From Rhipicephalus microplus (Eukaryota > Arthropoda > Arachnida > Ixodida > Ixodidae), in contig NC_134710.1 of assembly GCF_043290135.1 (NCBI RefSeq), positions 142,242,832-142,306,831 on the forward strand: 64,000 bases of DNA. Reading direction: 5' to 3'. Shown here in pieces: positions 42,896-54,027 of this stretch. The notes under the pieces are model-generated. The model saw only the letters and a program-made list of their open reading frames with translations, did not search any database and had not been told where the DNA came from. The position numbers and the translations under genes are program-made. Each line of letters begins with the position of its first letter. Position 1 is the first letter of the stretch.

Positions 42896-42910
42896 CCAGC
42901 ACCTCCACCA
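42896..42910 (-). promoter_or_regulatory. Primer binding site of Gypsy B (tRNA-Ala type)
   Basis: Minus strand TGGTGGAGGTGCTGG, one base from the LTR edge, matching the complement of the tRNA-Ala 3' end. Confidence 0.65.
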
Positions 42911-42911
42911 G

Positions 42912-43097
42912 TGTCGCAACGTGCAAAGAACAGAACACAAGGCTTCCTTTTGACGTTAACAGCAAGGCTCTATTCACACACGAAAACAAAACGCAAGGGC
43001 AGACGCGCAACGTCGTCTTCCTCGAAAAACGCCAGAGACTGCCGCTCGTGATGCTGGCTTCTTCCTCCCTTTGAGCTTACGGCTAATAACCATGACA
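42912..43097 (-). repeat. Gypsy B 5' LTR
   Basis: 186 bp, pairs with 24416-24601; followed by the ATAT target duplication at 43098-43101. Confidence 0.92.
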
Positions 43098-43646
43098 ATA
43101 TACAACAAAGCAAACTGACGACATAGTACTCCATTATATTACTGATAACGTTGTGTATCGTGGTTTCACGAGTAACATCGCATACGATACCGTGCCACTC
43201 TGTTTAGATGTAGTGCATCACCCAGACAACCCCGATCCCAAATAACGGATCCGACAGAAGCTAGATCTTGTACACGGCAAGTCCTGTTGCCGTTAAATGA
43301 ACGCACGTACAGTGACGAGCACAGGATGCAGCGGTGTATGGTGCACGGCGTTGTGTGCAACACACGCTCGCTTGGCCGTGCTATCTACAGCGCCAGTGCC
43401 ACCAGCACGGCCACATGTGCGCAGGTGGAAGAAATTTTATAAAGATGACCTCGGTTGGTCTGATAAATGTCGCTAAACTCATATACACTTAATCTTACTG
43501 CACTGGAAGCAGTATTTTCTGAACAGAGTCACAGCTGCGAAACCGTTTTTTATAACAATGATTGAACTAAAAGCATAGAAAACGCATAGGCAAAGAATAG
43601 CACGTAAGTTCTGATGTACAGAACTTGCGTCCTCTATCTGGTACCA
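43098..43646. other. Intron sequence of the pseudogene, no feature recognised
   Basis: Short frames only. Lies between the Gypsy B target duplication and the left end of the TIR transposon. Confidence 0.4.
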
Positions 43647-43659
43647 CACTCTAAGCCAA

Positions 43660-43975
43660 AACGGAGCAACAGGGGTATAGGGGTTGCTCCTTTCAGGGAG
43701 CAATTGAATTGCCACTCCCATTACTCTCCTAAAAGGAGTAACTGCAGAGGGAGGAACCGTTGCTCTCCTTTCAGTTCCTCCTTCGGGGGATGAACAGTTA
43801 CTCCCTCCAGTTCCTCCCTGCAGACCAACAGTTACTCCCACCAGTTGCTCCCTGCCGACCAACCATTACTCCCACCAGTTGCTCTTCTAAGAGCAACAGT
43901 TATTCTTTACCGTTCTTCCCACGTGTTCGCAGTTACTCTCTGAAAACCAACTGCACATGCTTCCAGTTACTCCTT
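43660..43975. repeat. Left subterminal repeat array (GTTRCTCC motif)
   Basis: About a dozen occurrences of GTTGCTCC, GTTACTCC or close variants, in both orientations, spaced mostly 12-35 bp. Probable transposase binding sites. Confidence 0.7.
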
Positions 43976-46500
43976 GGGGAAATGAGTATTTATCTCGAGT
44001 ATGCTTGTCACACGCTAAACACATGGCGAGAGCTCCTTGGAAGAGCACTGCTTGGGTGCTTCTAACACAAAAAGTGGACAATATTGAAAGGAAAATAAAT
44101 GTTTTATTGTTCTTTTTATGAGGCGACGTTTGACCACACGTAAAAGTAGACTTCGCCACACCACAGCCAGCACTAAACAAACACCATAATACATCAAAGG
44201 TTTTGTGCGTCATCCGTGAAAAAACAATCTTGAATTTCTAGCATAGGGCAGTCTGTGTCATCATTGGTGAGAGAAGGGCAACTTCTCCAATTCTGAAGAA
44301 CTCAAGTTTCGCAGCTGGTGTTTCCATCAGGCTAGCGCAGCAGAACGTCACCGCAGGCATATGTGAAGCATCTCATTGCTGCAAGAAAAAAAATAGAAGT
44401 GTGAGGTTAAACATGCCAGAATCAATTCATAACAATGAGTCACACACACTGCAGCAGCGCTTACATTCTAGGATGTCTACTGCAAAACGAAATGTGAAAA
44501 AAAGGAAGGTTCGGCCAAACGTTACTTGGCAAGCCATATAAATGCTGATGTGGTAGACGCTCTTCACATGATGTCTCAGACAGCAATATTCTGGAAGAAA
44601 ATGTGCAGCACCTCAACAAGGCATATTTGTAGTAGCTAAAGATACCCTTAGGTTCAGTTAACTTGTTTCCTATACACAGCTGAGTGACATTTCTATGAGC
44701 CCATTCACCAATGGGCATTCTAAATGAGGTCATGTGTGTGGCAAATAACACGTACTGTCCGCTCATGTTAAAATACTTATTTAGCTCGTGCACATAGTTG
44801 CTCTTGATTCTACTGTTCTATCATACGCTGCTGCGTCTTGAATTGTGCAATACCTGTAGGCACAAGCCAAGCATGCAAAGCCTGCTTGAAAGCAACCATT
44901 TGCAGAGGCTACATGATAATCTTCAGTATATTTCTTTGTACCTGACGCAAACGGCTGGACAAAACTACAGACAAATAAATGTAGACCGTGCTACCTTCAA
45001 AAAATGCTTTAAATTTAGAAAACTAGGGTGCATTTGTTCACTCGGTTGACGAGTCACAGCCACGAGATATGTAAACGAAGCAATATATCTTAAGGCATGC
45101 ACAGATATTCTGATTCTTTGTTTGACAGTGTCACAGATAGCTTACCAATACATATATATTTGAGAGCAACAAGATGTGAAGCTTTTATTAGTTCAACGTC
45201 TTGTTGGTTCACAGCCAAACAGGTTACTGCTTGTTAGACAAATTGGAATAAGCACACCATGGTTTCCAAAAAAAAAGCATTATTAGAAGTTAGCTCCCGG
45301 TGTGAATGTCTGCCTATTTATTTTGTACATGTGCCACAAAGACATTTGTTGAGGATGTGCTAGCAGTCAAGCCAAGATCGCATACTTGGTTAATGTGATG
45401 GAAATACAAACATTAGAAACACTGCCACCTCTAGTAAGAGCATAACACTTCAGTATCTTGGACTAGCAAAGAGATGCACAAGAAAGTTAAGCCCACTCTT
45501 GCGGAACTTTGAACGCGAATATTTCAGAGTGGGGGAGGTCAACATGCTGTGGCACTTTTAAACCCACGAAACATCTGCAGAAAACAGGGTTAAGGCAAGT
45601 CAAGAAACACTGTTATGAAGGCATGGAGAGCTTTGTGAATCTAGGCCCAAGTGTTATGCTTTGTGCAAGCCAAAATCCATGTAAATAGGGAAAGCATACA
45701 TTTAGGAGTACCAGCGTAAAGAAATCTTGGCAGTTGGCTTTTTAGTACAAACAGCAATCCCTGCAATGAAAACATAAACATTTTATCTTAACGGTAACAG
45801 TGTGAGCACACACACGGGCCAGCGGAGCCATGTCGAATTGTCAGTGCCAGTGTAACCATGTGGCATAATGAACTATTCTCTGGCCAACACATGCACAGTT
45901 TGCCCCTAAAAAGCGATGCTTTCATATACGTAGTACAAAAAGTCTGCACTTACCAAAATTCACTTGCTTTCTGTACTTTAGCATCGTTGGGAGCATCTTT
46001 ATCTGCAGTATAACCAAATTTGTGTCATATCACTGAAAAAAAAAGTAAAAGACATGCATCAAATATTGTTTCATTCGGTAGCAGAGAAGTCAGGTTAAGA
46101 ACAGCCAAGTGGGAATCAGCCTAATTATGTGCATGCGGCAAATCCCAAACGGCGTTATTGAGGTTGTCGAAATTTTCGTCGATTGGTATTAACGTCGATA
46201 TGTGACTTCAACGGCATGCCAAGTTTTCACAGCGCATAAAGATTTCATAATGCAGAATAATGACAGCGCTAACGAGAACATACAGCATTTATGATTGTCT
46301 TTTACAATATTCAGTTTTGCTAAGGTTTTGCATCACTAAAGAAATCTTAAAGATTTGGGTCATTCCTCCTCCAATTGTTCTGTCAATATGTAAACTGCTC
46401 ACTTGATGGTGCGCTTATAAAATAGTACGTTCAGCGCAGAGGTGAAGCAAGTGACGCAGTGATGTGGGCAGATTTATTTTTTTTTTTTAGGCGTGCGGGG

Positions 46501-46519
46501 AAGGGGGGGGGGGGGGGGG
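46501..46519. repeat. Poly(G) tract
   Basis: A G-run after GGGGAAG, adjoining a poly(T) tract. Similar runs occur at 41166-41187 (C) and 47655-47668 (G). Length may be unreliable in sequencing. Confidence 0.8.
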
Positions 46520-48004
46520 TCCGCTTATCTGAATAGGCCGGGCAAGCGAATATGGTCGTCAATTTGGGCTCCCTACGCCCGGCCTAAAAAAATTCTGTGC
46601 GCAACCGCCTGGCTATGCCAGTGAAGTGATGCGACAATGATTTGTTCACTTACTGATTTACATACACTTTACATCTCTAAAAAATGCGGCCCAAGGCCCC
46701 AACACTCAGCCGTTAACATTACATAAAGCCAATGGTAGAAAAGTGCCAGTATGAATGCAGCTAAAACCCCGCCCCAATGTTTTTTCAAGCGAGGTAGTGT
46801 TGCGGAAATGAACTTTTAACTGCAAAAGTACACTGGCACTGCAGTGGTGACAGGGGAAGCAAGAGGGTATGCAGGCGGTAATAGAGGTAATTTAGTCCGA
46901 TACGGCTAGCAATGGATACGGTGAATAAGAGCAAATCATTTCTCTTTCAATAGCGCAACCACTCAACAATGTATTGTAAGAGCGTTAAATGTTGCTGGAA
47001 ATGCCACTCACCTGCACGCTGATGCATGCACAGTCCTTTGTCCGACGAGCGAACAGGCTTGCAGATAGCTGAAGACGTGTTTACGATGTGTTTGTTCCAC
47101 CCAGCAGCAAAATCCACAACTACTTCGCGCTCTATAAAGATAAATATACACTAACCTTCATCACGAATAAGTAGAAACGCAAATCTGCGACACACACACA
47201 CGATCAAAACATAGCTCACAAGCCCGCACGTCCATGTGCTCGCCAACCACAGACCATATGAAAATGAGTAAGTAGTGCGAACGCGAACCTAGTTGCGCCA
47301 AAAAAAAAAAAAAACGTCGAGCAGTGGCAGCACAGGCGTCAGCGCAATAATTTCAGTGTGTTCTCCTAACACAATTATAAAAAAAACTGAGGTACACTAA
47401 ATCTCATAAATAAATATAAAAAGTTGAGTGTAATTTTTATTTAGTGCTAGTCAACATAAACACTGAATAAAAATTACTTTGTAACTTACATCGTTTGCTA
47501 CACTAGCGCCACAATTGTCGTGCGGGCGCACATGGCGCAGATTTGTCATTCTGCCCTCAAAGTACACGGTGAAGCGTGCTACTAAGTGTATGGCTGATGA
47601 GAAGCGCGTCTGGGTCCGCTTTTTTTTTTTTTCTTCTTCGATATATCTGGGCGCGGGGGGGGGGGGGGCTACTTATGCACGTGTTTCGGTGCTTGATCGA
47701 CTTTGACGCCCTTACTTCGCGGACGAACGGCGTGTCTAGGCTTTTTTTATCGTTGTTTTGCACGTGTTTCGGCGTTCGGTCCGCTTTGACGTGCCAACTC
47801 TCCATCCTGCTGCTGCGTGTGTTAGGTATTTGCCGTACTGTATTCTCAGGCCTTCTGTGTTCAGCCAGCGCTGCTATCTTATTATCTACGGATGCTAAAA
47901 TAAATCACTGTTTTGGTTTGGTGAAGTTTGGCACACAGAACAAACAATAATCTGGCCCATGAATATCAATGTGGGCGGCATGCATATTTGTGTGCGGTGT
48001 CCTG

Positions 48005-48190
48005 CCGGGGAGTAACCGTTGCGTGACGAGAGCATTTACGGCGGTTCCTCCTTCCGTTGCTCCCTTACAAACTTAAGATGAATACAGTTGCTCCCCCATT
48101 CTCGAACAAGTCGGCCATCTTGTTCCGCTTGGTCTTTTCGGAGAGTAACAGTCGGTCTGAAGGAGTAAAAACAGCCGTTGCTCCCATTTT
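48005..48190. repeat. Right subterminal repeat array (GTTRCTCC motif)
   Basis: Some seven occurrences of the same motif as in the left array (GAGTAACCGTT, CCGTTGCTCCC, CAGTTGCTCCC, GAGTAACAGT, GCCGTTGCTCCC) just inside the right end. Confidence 0.65.
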
Positions 48191-48212
48191 GGCCATTTTT
48201 TGGCTTAGAGTG

Positions 48213-48940
48213 CAGTGACAATCAGCTTTAGACATTAGTTTATTAATTTATTCGTAGAAATAAGCAGAAATTGATGCAAAAACGCGATGTTACACAGTCT
48301 AACAGAGCCTTTTGTTCCGAAATACAGCTTGGCGCCAGTAACTTGAATTTAATGCTATTTCATATAGCTCGTGAATTGGAAGTTAGTTAGAGATATACCA
48401 TATTTCGGGTCACAAGGGGAAGCGGGCACAGGGCATTTACTTGTCAATATTAGGGACTGTATGGAACAGATTTAGCTAGCGTAACACACCTAATGGCATC
48501 GCCAGCATATTTGGTAATAGGCGCAACTGCAAGGACCAATTAAGTCGTAGAGCACACTTACTCTCGAACCTCAGTGCTAAACAGAATGGGTAGGCAAATT
48601 CGGACAAAATAGAACAGAACGAGACAACACAAAGACCTCGTTTTCTTCGGCGTCTGTGTTTGCGAGCCCATACGTTTTCGCGATGAATACATATGAACTA
48701 TAGTTGAATTTTGTCATTCGAAGCTTCTTATACCTACTTATACGTCTTATGCACCAGCTCAAATAGGTAATCTTTACAATGAACGCAAACTAGATTTACA
48801 AAAAACAACATTTGTGAATTCAACCAGAATTTCATTATCTCGTGTCTGCGTACATAGTGTGCCTCTCACTAGCGTTAACCATAACCAAGCTTTCGTGTGT
48901 GTTGTTAGGTCATTCTTTTGTTTAATCATCCAAGTAAATG

Positions 48941-48989
<49 letters not shown>

Positions 48990-49744
48990 GCACACACGCA
49001 CACGCACACGCACACGCACACACACACACAACGTTGCTGACGGAGTAAGACTGATGACTAAACACTGCATAAGCCTCGTGACAATAGCCTAGTTTCCCAA
49101 GCAGGACTTTGATTTCAGTGCACATATTTAGCTGGGAAAAACAGCAGAAAAAAGATGAAGACAGAAAAACACAGTACACATAGCGTTCGCATGTGTACTG
49201 TGTTTCTGTGTCCTTGTTTTTTTTTTCGCGCTGTTCTTCCAAACCAGTTTGCCAACTTTTTCTTTTGTTATGAAGGTTGGAAGTTGGGCATGTTAGCAGG
49301 GCATACATGTATGGAGAGCTCAACAAAGAAGGACTATGGCACTGTGTGTGTTCTCCGCTAGGCCTTGTTTTTCTGCACTGTTCTTAGTTAAATTATTTAT
49401 TTTCCTTTCTTATTAAGCTTGGTTAACATAAGTTGGTACACATGGAAGATATTGTTCGCATGACTGAACTATCACTTCAATTTCAATGTTTTGTTTATTC
49501 ACACGTACTGAAGTTTTTTCAGTAGATAACCCACTATCCTCGAGGAAGCTGATAAATGCGGTGACTAAATGCACTTACACAAATACATTATTCACGTTTG
49601 AGACGTGTAAGCAAGGTAAGCAAATAAAGAGAGAGACAAAAAAGAAAGAAGGCGCTCCTCCTACAACACATTTACATGGAGTAGCAGAGATACCTCTGGG
49701 AAATGTAGAGTGGTCAAGTCAAGACACTGCACCGAGTCCCTTAC
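48213..49744. other. Intron 1 start of the pseudogene; (CA)n, no gene
   Basis: Sequence between the TIR transposon and exon 1. It holds the (CA)n tract and poly(T) runs but no recognisable coding region. Confidence 0.5.
48946..49030. repeat. (CA)n microsatellite
   Basis: CA repeats with CG-CA variants toward the right end. The Thr-His and Val-Cys ORFs over it are artefacts. Confidence 0.97.
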
Positions 49745-49903
49745 CTGGAATCCTGCCTTGTGAAGCTCTTCGGTCACCAAGTTGCGTGCGCTCTTTTCTT
49801 CGAAGCGCACTTCCGGCACCCGCCATATAGATGCCTGCAAGTCATTGAGCAATTTGGCGTTGACATCTACCGTTTCTACGACGCAGCGGGCCACAGAATC
49901 CAT
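49745..49903 (-). pseudogene. PM20D2-like pseudogene, first coding exon
   Basis: The ATG at 49901-49903 opens MDSVARCVVETVDVNAKLLN, followed by LQASIWRVPEVRFEEKSARN and LVTEELHKAGFQ, and the exon ends in a strong donor CAG^GTAAGG. It matches the N-terminal helix and the 'I(W)..PE(L/V)..EE..A' motif of M20-family amidohydrolases. This exon alone is intact. An upstream in-frame extension exists to 50014 but looks like 5' UTR. It is 25.6 kb from the next exon because of the transposons in intron 1. Confidence 0.75.
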
Positions 49904-50139
49904 CGGCAGAAGTGTAACTGCAATAAGGCTGATGAGAAGGGTGGGAGAGCGATGCGGCGTCACCCCAAAGCCATCCTCAGCGTCACCGACTTCGCCTGAG
50001 CACGAGAGGAGCATTTAAACCTGCATCAAAAGCCAAGAGAACCACTGTAGGATTTCACTGCATTAAATAATATTGTAGTCGGTTGCGAACGGTCGGTGAG
50101 GAACACGTACTCGATCCTTTTTCTGCAACAGCATCCTGC
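49904..50139. other. 5' flank of the pseudogene
   Basis: The promoter of the former gene would be here. I cannot point to a TATA box or initiator with confidence. Confidence 0.35.
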
Positions 50140-50402
50140 TGTGTTGGGGCTGGCTGGTCCCGACTAAGCAGAAGAAGAAGACGGCCGACGGAGACGGACG
50201 CGGCCGGCGGGGATGCCGGCCAGCCCGAACACGCGGGTTGGCGCGAAGCGCCGAAGAGAAGAACAACAACTGCACTCCATGGTTACCCAACGCACACTCA
50301 TCTTATTTTACAGTCGCCTTGAAATCCTGGATGCCAGAGCGGCGCCCCCTGGCATCCTCACATGTCATTTCGAAACAGAAACCGACAACCCAGAACACAA
50401 CA
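50140..50402 (-). repeat. Gypsy C 3' LTR
   Basis: Starts TGTGTTGG and ends CACAACA on the plus strand; about 263 bp. A purine tract on the minus strand directly inside (50403-50417, GAGGAGGGGATGAT) is the polypurine primer. Confidence 0.9.
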
Positions 50403-50690
50403 ATCATCCCCTCCTCGAAAGAAGTTCACCTATACACTGTTTATATGTATACATGATCGGTACCAACGTACTATACAAGGTATGTACGTTAAAACACATG
50501 AAAATTCAGAGCACGGCACATCGAACTCACACATGATGAGTCCTGAAAATGCACCGAAAAAATGTACGGAAGTCCTGAAAATGCACTGAAAAAAATGTAC
50601 AAAACTCAGTACAATATTGATTTGGATGCATTGGACCTTTTCACAGAACAATGATGTTCACAAACAGTAATGAATAAGAGTTCTAATCAC

Positions 50691-51131
50691 TTAGTCTTCG
50701 AACCGCCGCGGCTTCTGCCGCTTCCGTTTAGGGCGGGCCCTTTTGGGTGTAGAATTGGGTGTCTCTGCACCTTTGTCACTTGTGCTCTGATGTGACACAT
50801 CAAGAGCAGTAGAAGATCGTGAAGGCTCTGAACAAGCGTTCAAATTCGCGGTCTCATCAGAGCTCGCAGCATGAGCTTCGAAAGAACTTTGTGGATCGGA
50901 GTCCGGTTCAACGGTCTCAGCCGTATTTGAAGGTTCGAAGTGAACCGTAAGACTTGGTGTACTTGAACCAGCGACACTGACTGGTAACTCCTCCCCCCTT
51001 GAAGAAGAAATGCCTGTACATGGAGGCCTCATGTAACAGTCTGATGCATAGTTGAAAGACGTGGACGGAACGTGATAGGGAAGACTTTTAGGTGTTGAAG
51101 GCGAATCCGTGTGAAAAATAACAAGGCGCAA
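50691..51131 (-). pseudogene. Gypsy C pol C-terminal tail
   Basis: An open frame after the integrase, low complexity: Ser/Thr/Glu-rich with a basic end (PKRARPKRKRQKPRRFED). Such tails are common at the end of Gypsy pol and may serve chromatin contact; no specific domain is visible. It stops about 290 bp before the 3' LTR. Confidence 0.55.
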
Positions 51132-51174
51132 AACATTCTAGATGTTACCATCACTTAAGCGAAAAGAAGTGGGG

Positions 51175-51966
51175 CTAACCTGGCCCAAGACATTGTAAGG
51201 ACCCCGATACTTGGGGCGCTTGCCTGGCTAGATTGCCAGTGCGAACTTTCGACTGCTTTGCACCTCGACGGGTGTCGACATACTTTTTCATTGCTTGTTG
51301 ATGAGAAAAAACCCTGGTACGGATTTGATCAAGAGAAGACACTGCTATGTTACGAGGCAAAGAGACTATGTCGAGAGCAACTCGTGGTTGCCCACCGTAG
51401 AAAAGTTGAGCAGGAGACACTCCAGTGGTGCTTTGTGGTGTGAACCTGTACGAAGCTAAACATTCAGTCAAATCTTCCTTGAAGGGACGGTGCTATAATT
51501 GGACGATCTGGATATGTTCCTTCAGAACGCAATTAAAGTGCTCGATTTGCCTATTTTATTGGGGATAGAAAACTGATGACATCAAGTGCTGAATTCCTCA
51601 TTGTGAAAGAAAAGCCTCGAAATGTTGGGACTGAAACTGTGGACCACTGTCCGTAACTATGGCATCAGGAAAACCTTCCCGACTGAAGATTGAAGACAGA
51701 AACTCAATGATGACCTCAGAAGTAACCGTATGTGTGAAGCAAAGCTCTGGCCATTTGGAATGGAACTCGATGAGAGAAACAATGAACCGGGCATTTTGCG
51801 GAACATTATGCGAAGGACCGATGATGTCCATGCCGAGTTTCTGCCAAGGCCGATCAGGCCACTGGACTGGCTGCAACGGAGAAAATGCAGGTTTGGCAGA
51901 CTTGTCAGCAGCCTGACATATATGGCAGTTGTAAACTGCATGCTCGACCTGCTTGTCTAAGGCTGG
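51175..51966 (-). pseudogene. Gypsy C integrase core (broken)
   Basis: From right to left: NCHIC of the zinc-binding domain, LQPVQWPDRPWQKLGMDIIG with the first Asp, FIVSLIEFHSKWPELCFTHT, AIVTDSGPQFQSQHFEAFLS with the second Asp, then a stop and frameshifts, and the RFTPQSTTGVSPAQLFYGGQ segment. The third acidic residue lies in the broken zone (near 'NRQIEHFN'). The integrase end is recognisable as FSHQQAMKKYVDTRRGAKQS. Confidence 0.8.
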
Positions 51967-52638
51967 TCACCAGTACCTGTCTCGGAGATTCATTTTGGTG
52001 CGGACAATGCCTGGATGGACTTCATGGGCAAGCTCTATTAGCTTGTTATGGAAAGAAGCAGGGGGAATCACGCGTTCATCGCGGAAAAGCAAGTCCTCGA
52101 TACAAGACAGTTCCTGTCGGACTGCGAAGTAAGGCAAGGATTCAGAAACAAGAGCACATTTGGAAGACCATCCTTCACGTAAATATTTGAGAACTTGAGA
52201 CAAAGTGAATTCTGCAGCTGTAGCTGCCTGAAGCTCAGCTTTAGTAATGCAGTAAGTAACTAATGAAACAACTTCCTCATCCCGCTCTTCAGTAACCGGT
52301 ATCTGAAGAGTAAGGCGCGACAGTGCATTATCAATCACGTTATTAGAACCTTTACAATATTGAACACTGAAATTATAATACATTAGTTTGGCACACCAAC
52401 GGGAAATGTGAATGGGGCGGCGGCCTTCGGATCCTGCAGAAATAAGAGCAACTAGTGCTTGGTGATCTGTTCGTAATGTGAAGTGCCGGTCCCACAAGTA
52501 AACATGCCATTTCTCACAGCCAAAAAGACACGCGAGAGCTTCATGCTCTCCTACTGAATATCTGCGTTCAGCAGGGGTCAATGTACGAGATGCAAAAGCG
52601 ATAGTGATCAGCTGATCACCTTTGAGTTGTTGAAACAC
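51967..52638 (-). pseudogene. Gypsy C RNase H and integrase zinc-binding start
   Basis: RNase H: FASRTLTPAERRYSVGEHEA, LACLFGCEKWHVYLWDRHFT, LRTDHQALVALISAG, ending RLTLQIPVTEE. Next comes the spacer and the first histidines of the integrase zinc domain (HEVHPGIVRTKMNLRDRYW). Open over 223 codons. Confidence 0.8.
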
Positions 52639-53721
52639 TGCTCCCAGTCCAACATCGGACGCGTCCGTTGTGATGACGGTGGGAAGCTTCTCATTGAAAA
52701 TACTAACAGCTGGCTTTGAGGCCAGTATTGACTTAACTCAAATGAAGCTCTGCTCAGCTTCAGCTCACCAGTTAAAAGGCTGTGCTTGTCGAAGTAGAGT
52801 ACGCAGTGGTCCAACAACATCAGCATAGCGAGGGACTAACTTGGCATAATAACCAACAAGACCTAAAAAAGATTGCAAGGTTTTGGCATCAGTAGGCCAT
52901 GGTGCATTGACAATGGCCTGAACTTTAGATTCAACAGGTGTCAAGTCGCGGTAACTGACATTAGGTCCTAGAAATTATAACTCATTCACAGAAAAAATGC
53001 ACTTGTTGTCAAGTTTCATACCACATTCACTGATGCGGTTGAGAACAGTATGCAAGTTAGCATCGTGCTCTTCGCGAGTACGTCCCCACACCAAAATGTC
53101 ATCCAAGTAACAAAGGGCGCCATTACAACCCTTAAGAATAATTGACATCATTTTCTGAAACACTGCAGGGGCAGATGCAAGCCCGAAACACACGCGGCGA
53201 AACCGAAACAAGCCTTCGTGCGATACAAATGTGGTTAAGTTTCTACTGCACTCAGAAAGTTCAACTTGGTGATAAGCGGACGTGAGGTCCAGCTTGGAGA
53301 GACATACCGCTCTGGAGAGCTGATGAAGCAGTTCAATGTGAGGAAGTGGAAAACCGTCTACGACGATCACCTTGTTCGGTTCCCGTAAGTCGACGCATAG
53401 TCGAAGGAATCCATCTTTTTTCTTGGCGACGACCAGTGGAGAAACCCAGTCGGAAGCAGAGACAGGCTCGATAATTCCGCTGGCTTGAAGGCGAGACAGT
53501 TCCGCAGAGACTTGCTCACGGAGAAGAAGAGGAATGCGGCGCAGCTTGGCACGCACAGGGCACACACCTGGTCGACGCATCACTTTATGCACAAAACCGC
53601 GCACACAACCCAGTTCACGGGTGAACAGATGGTGGAATTCAGAAGGCGCGTTGGCCAGAAGATCATCTTGGACGTCGACTTGAGCACGCGTCATAGACGC
53701 ACCGACGATGTTGATGGACAA
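52639..53721 (-). pseudogene. Gypsy C reverse transcriptase
   Basis: Open from 53721 to 52975, then broken toward RNase H. RT motifs: GVCPVRAKLRRIPLLLREQV, WVSPLVVAKKKDGFLRLCVD, CLSKLDLTSAYHQVEL, FRRVCFGLASAPAVFQKMMS and the catalytic CYLDDILVWG, which is intact. The wording (LTSAYHQVEL, ILVWG) differs from A and B, so C belongs to another Gypsy lineage. Confidence 0.85.
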
Positions 53722-53733
53722 AGCCCTAAAGCA

Positions 53734-54024
53734 TCACGGCTCAAAAGCGAGCTGCCATTGGCAGCTACATAAAAAAGTAATGGAAGCAGTGCGACTGCGA
53801 TAGGAGACCTGAGCTGTAAAATGACCTAAATTATCAATCGTTTCCTTGGAATATGTTTGTAGAACGACGTGTGAAGGCAAAAGCCGAATGTTGGAAATAT
53901 GACTATGAAAGTCAGCGGCACTGAATAAAGAGACTGAGGCAGCAGTGTCCACGAGAAACGATAAGGGCACATGGCCCACTGAAGCTACGATGCTGGGCTC
54001 GGGAGTAGTGTGGAGGCCATCCAC
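53734..54024 (-). pseudogene. Gypsy C aspartic protease
   Basis: The frame reads VPLSFLVDTAASVSLFSAAD with DTA where most retropepsins have DTG, then VVLQTYSKETIDNLGHFTAQ. The position after the knuckles and before RT is right for a protease. The active-site change suggests inactivity. Confidence 0.7.
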
Positions 54025-54027
54025 ATT

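Larger units (their letters stand above)
24416..43097 (-). mobile_element. Ty3/Gypsy LTR retrotransposon B, split by nested insertions
   Basis: Minus-strand Gypsy element bounded by two 186-bp LTRs (24416-24601 and 42912-43097) with a 4-bp duplication ATAT outside them (24412-24415 and 43098-43101). Reading right to left: LTR, tRNA-Ala-type PBS, gag, protease, the start of RT, a ~13-kb insertion (27540-40505), then RT, RNase H, integrase, polypurine tract and LTR. Without the insertions it is about 5.5 kb. The protein frame runs into the CR1-like insertion after TPLTKHRI and resumes at SAETARPIRQNPYR. The LTRs differ by roughly 10 of 186 positions. Stops, frameshifts and catalytic changes make it inactive. 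Confidence 0.9.
43647..48212. mobile_element. Putative TIR DNA transposon with subterminal repeat arrays
   Basis: The ends are CACTCTAAGCCAAAA at 43647 and its inverse at 48212, with CA on the outside of both (possible 2-bp duplication). Inside each end there is a dense array of an 8-base motif (GTTGCTCC or GTTACTCC and complements). The 4 kb in between has no transposase frame that I recognise; there is a possible minus-strand terminal exon (acceptor with a long pyrimidine run near 44380, AATAAA near 44103). CACT ends with subterminal repeats recall CACTA/Chapaev elements, but the family is not established. Confidence 0.55.
12254..49903 (-). pseudogene. PM20D2-like: PM20D2-like (peptidase M20 family) unprocessed pseudogene, overall extent
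   Basis: Four minus-strand exons, in the correct N-to-C order, encode segments of a peptidase M20 domain-containing protein 2-like hydrolase. In animals this family of zinc-type amidohydrolases cleaves unusual dipeptides such as those ending in lysine or ornithine; that function is family knowledge. Exons: 49745-49903, 23934-24109, 13284-13535 and 12254-12774. One middle exon, holding the glutamate motif of the family (GTPAEEGG type), was not found between 13536 and 23933. Exon edges carry plausible splice sites, so this is not a retrocopy. Three in-frame stops, at least two frameshifts and loss of an active-site Asp show that it is dead. Gypsy B with its nested elements and the 43647-48212 transposon lie in intron 1; the L1/Tx1-like and other elements lie in the following intron(s). 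Confidence 0.75.

Noticed and set aside
44461..44793. Transposase exon in the TIR transposon
   Set aside because: The 110-codon minus-strand frame shows no DDE or zinc-finger motif, so I could not support it as a gene.
48774..49326. ORFs with Thr-His and Cys-Val repeats
   Set aside because: Products of the (CA)n microsatellite.
50539..50603. Short tandem duplication GTCCTGAAAATGCAC
   Set aside because: Only two ~32-bp units inside degenerate Gypsy C sequence; no function suggested.
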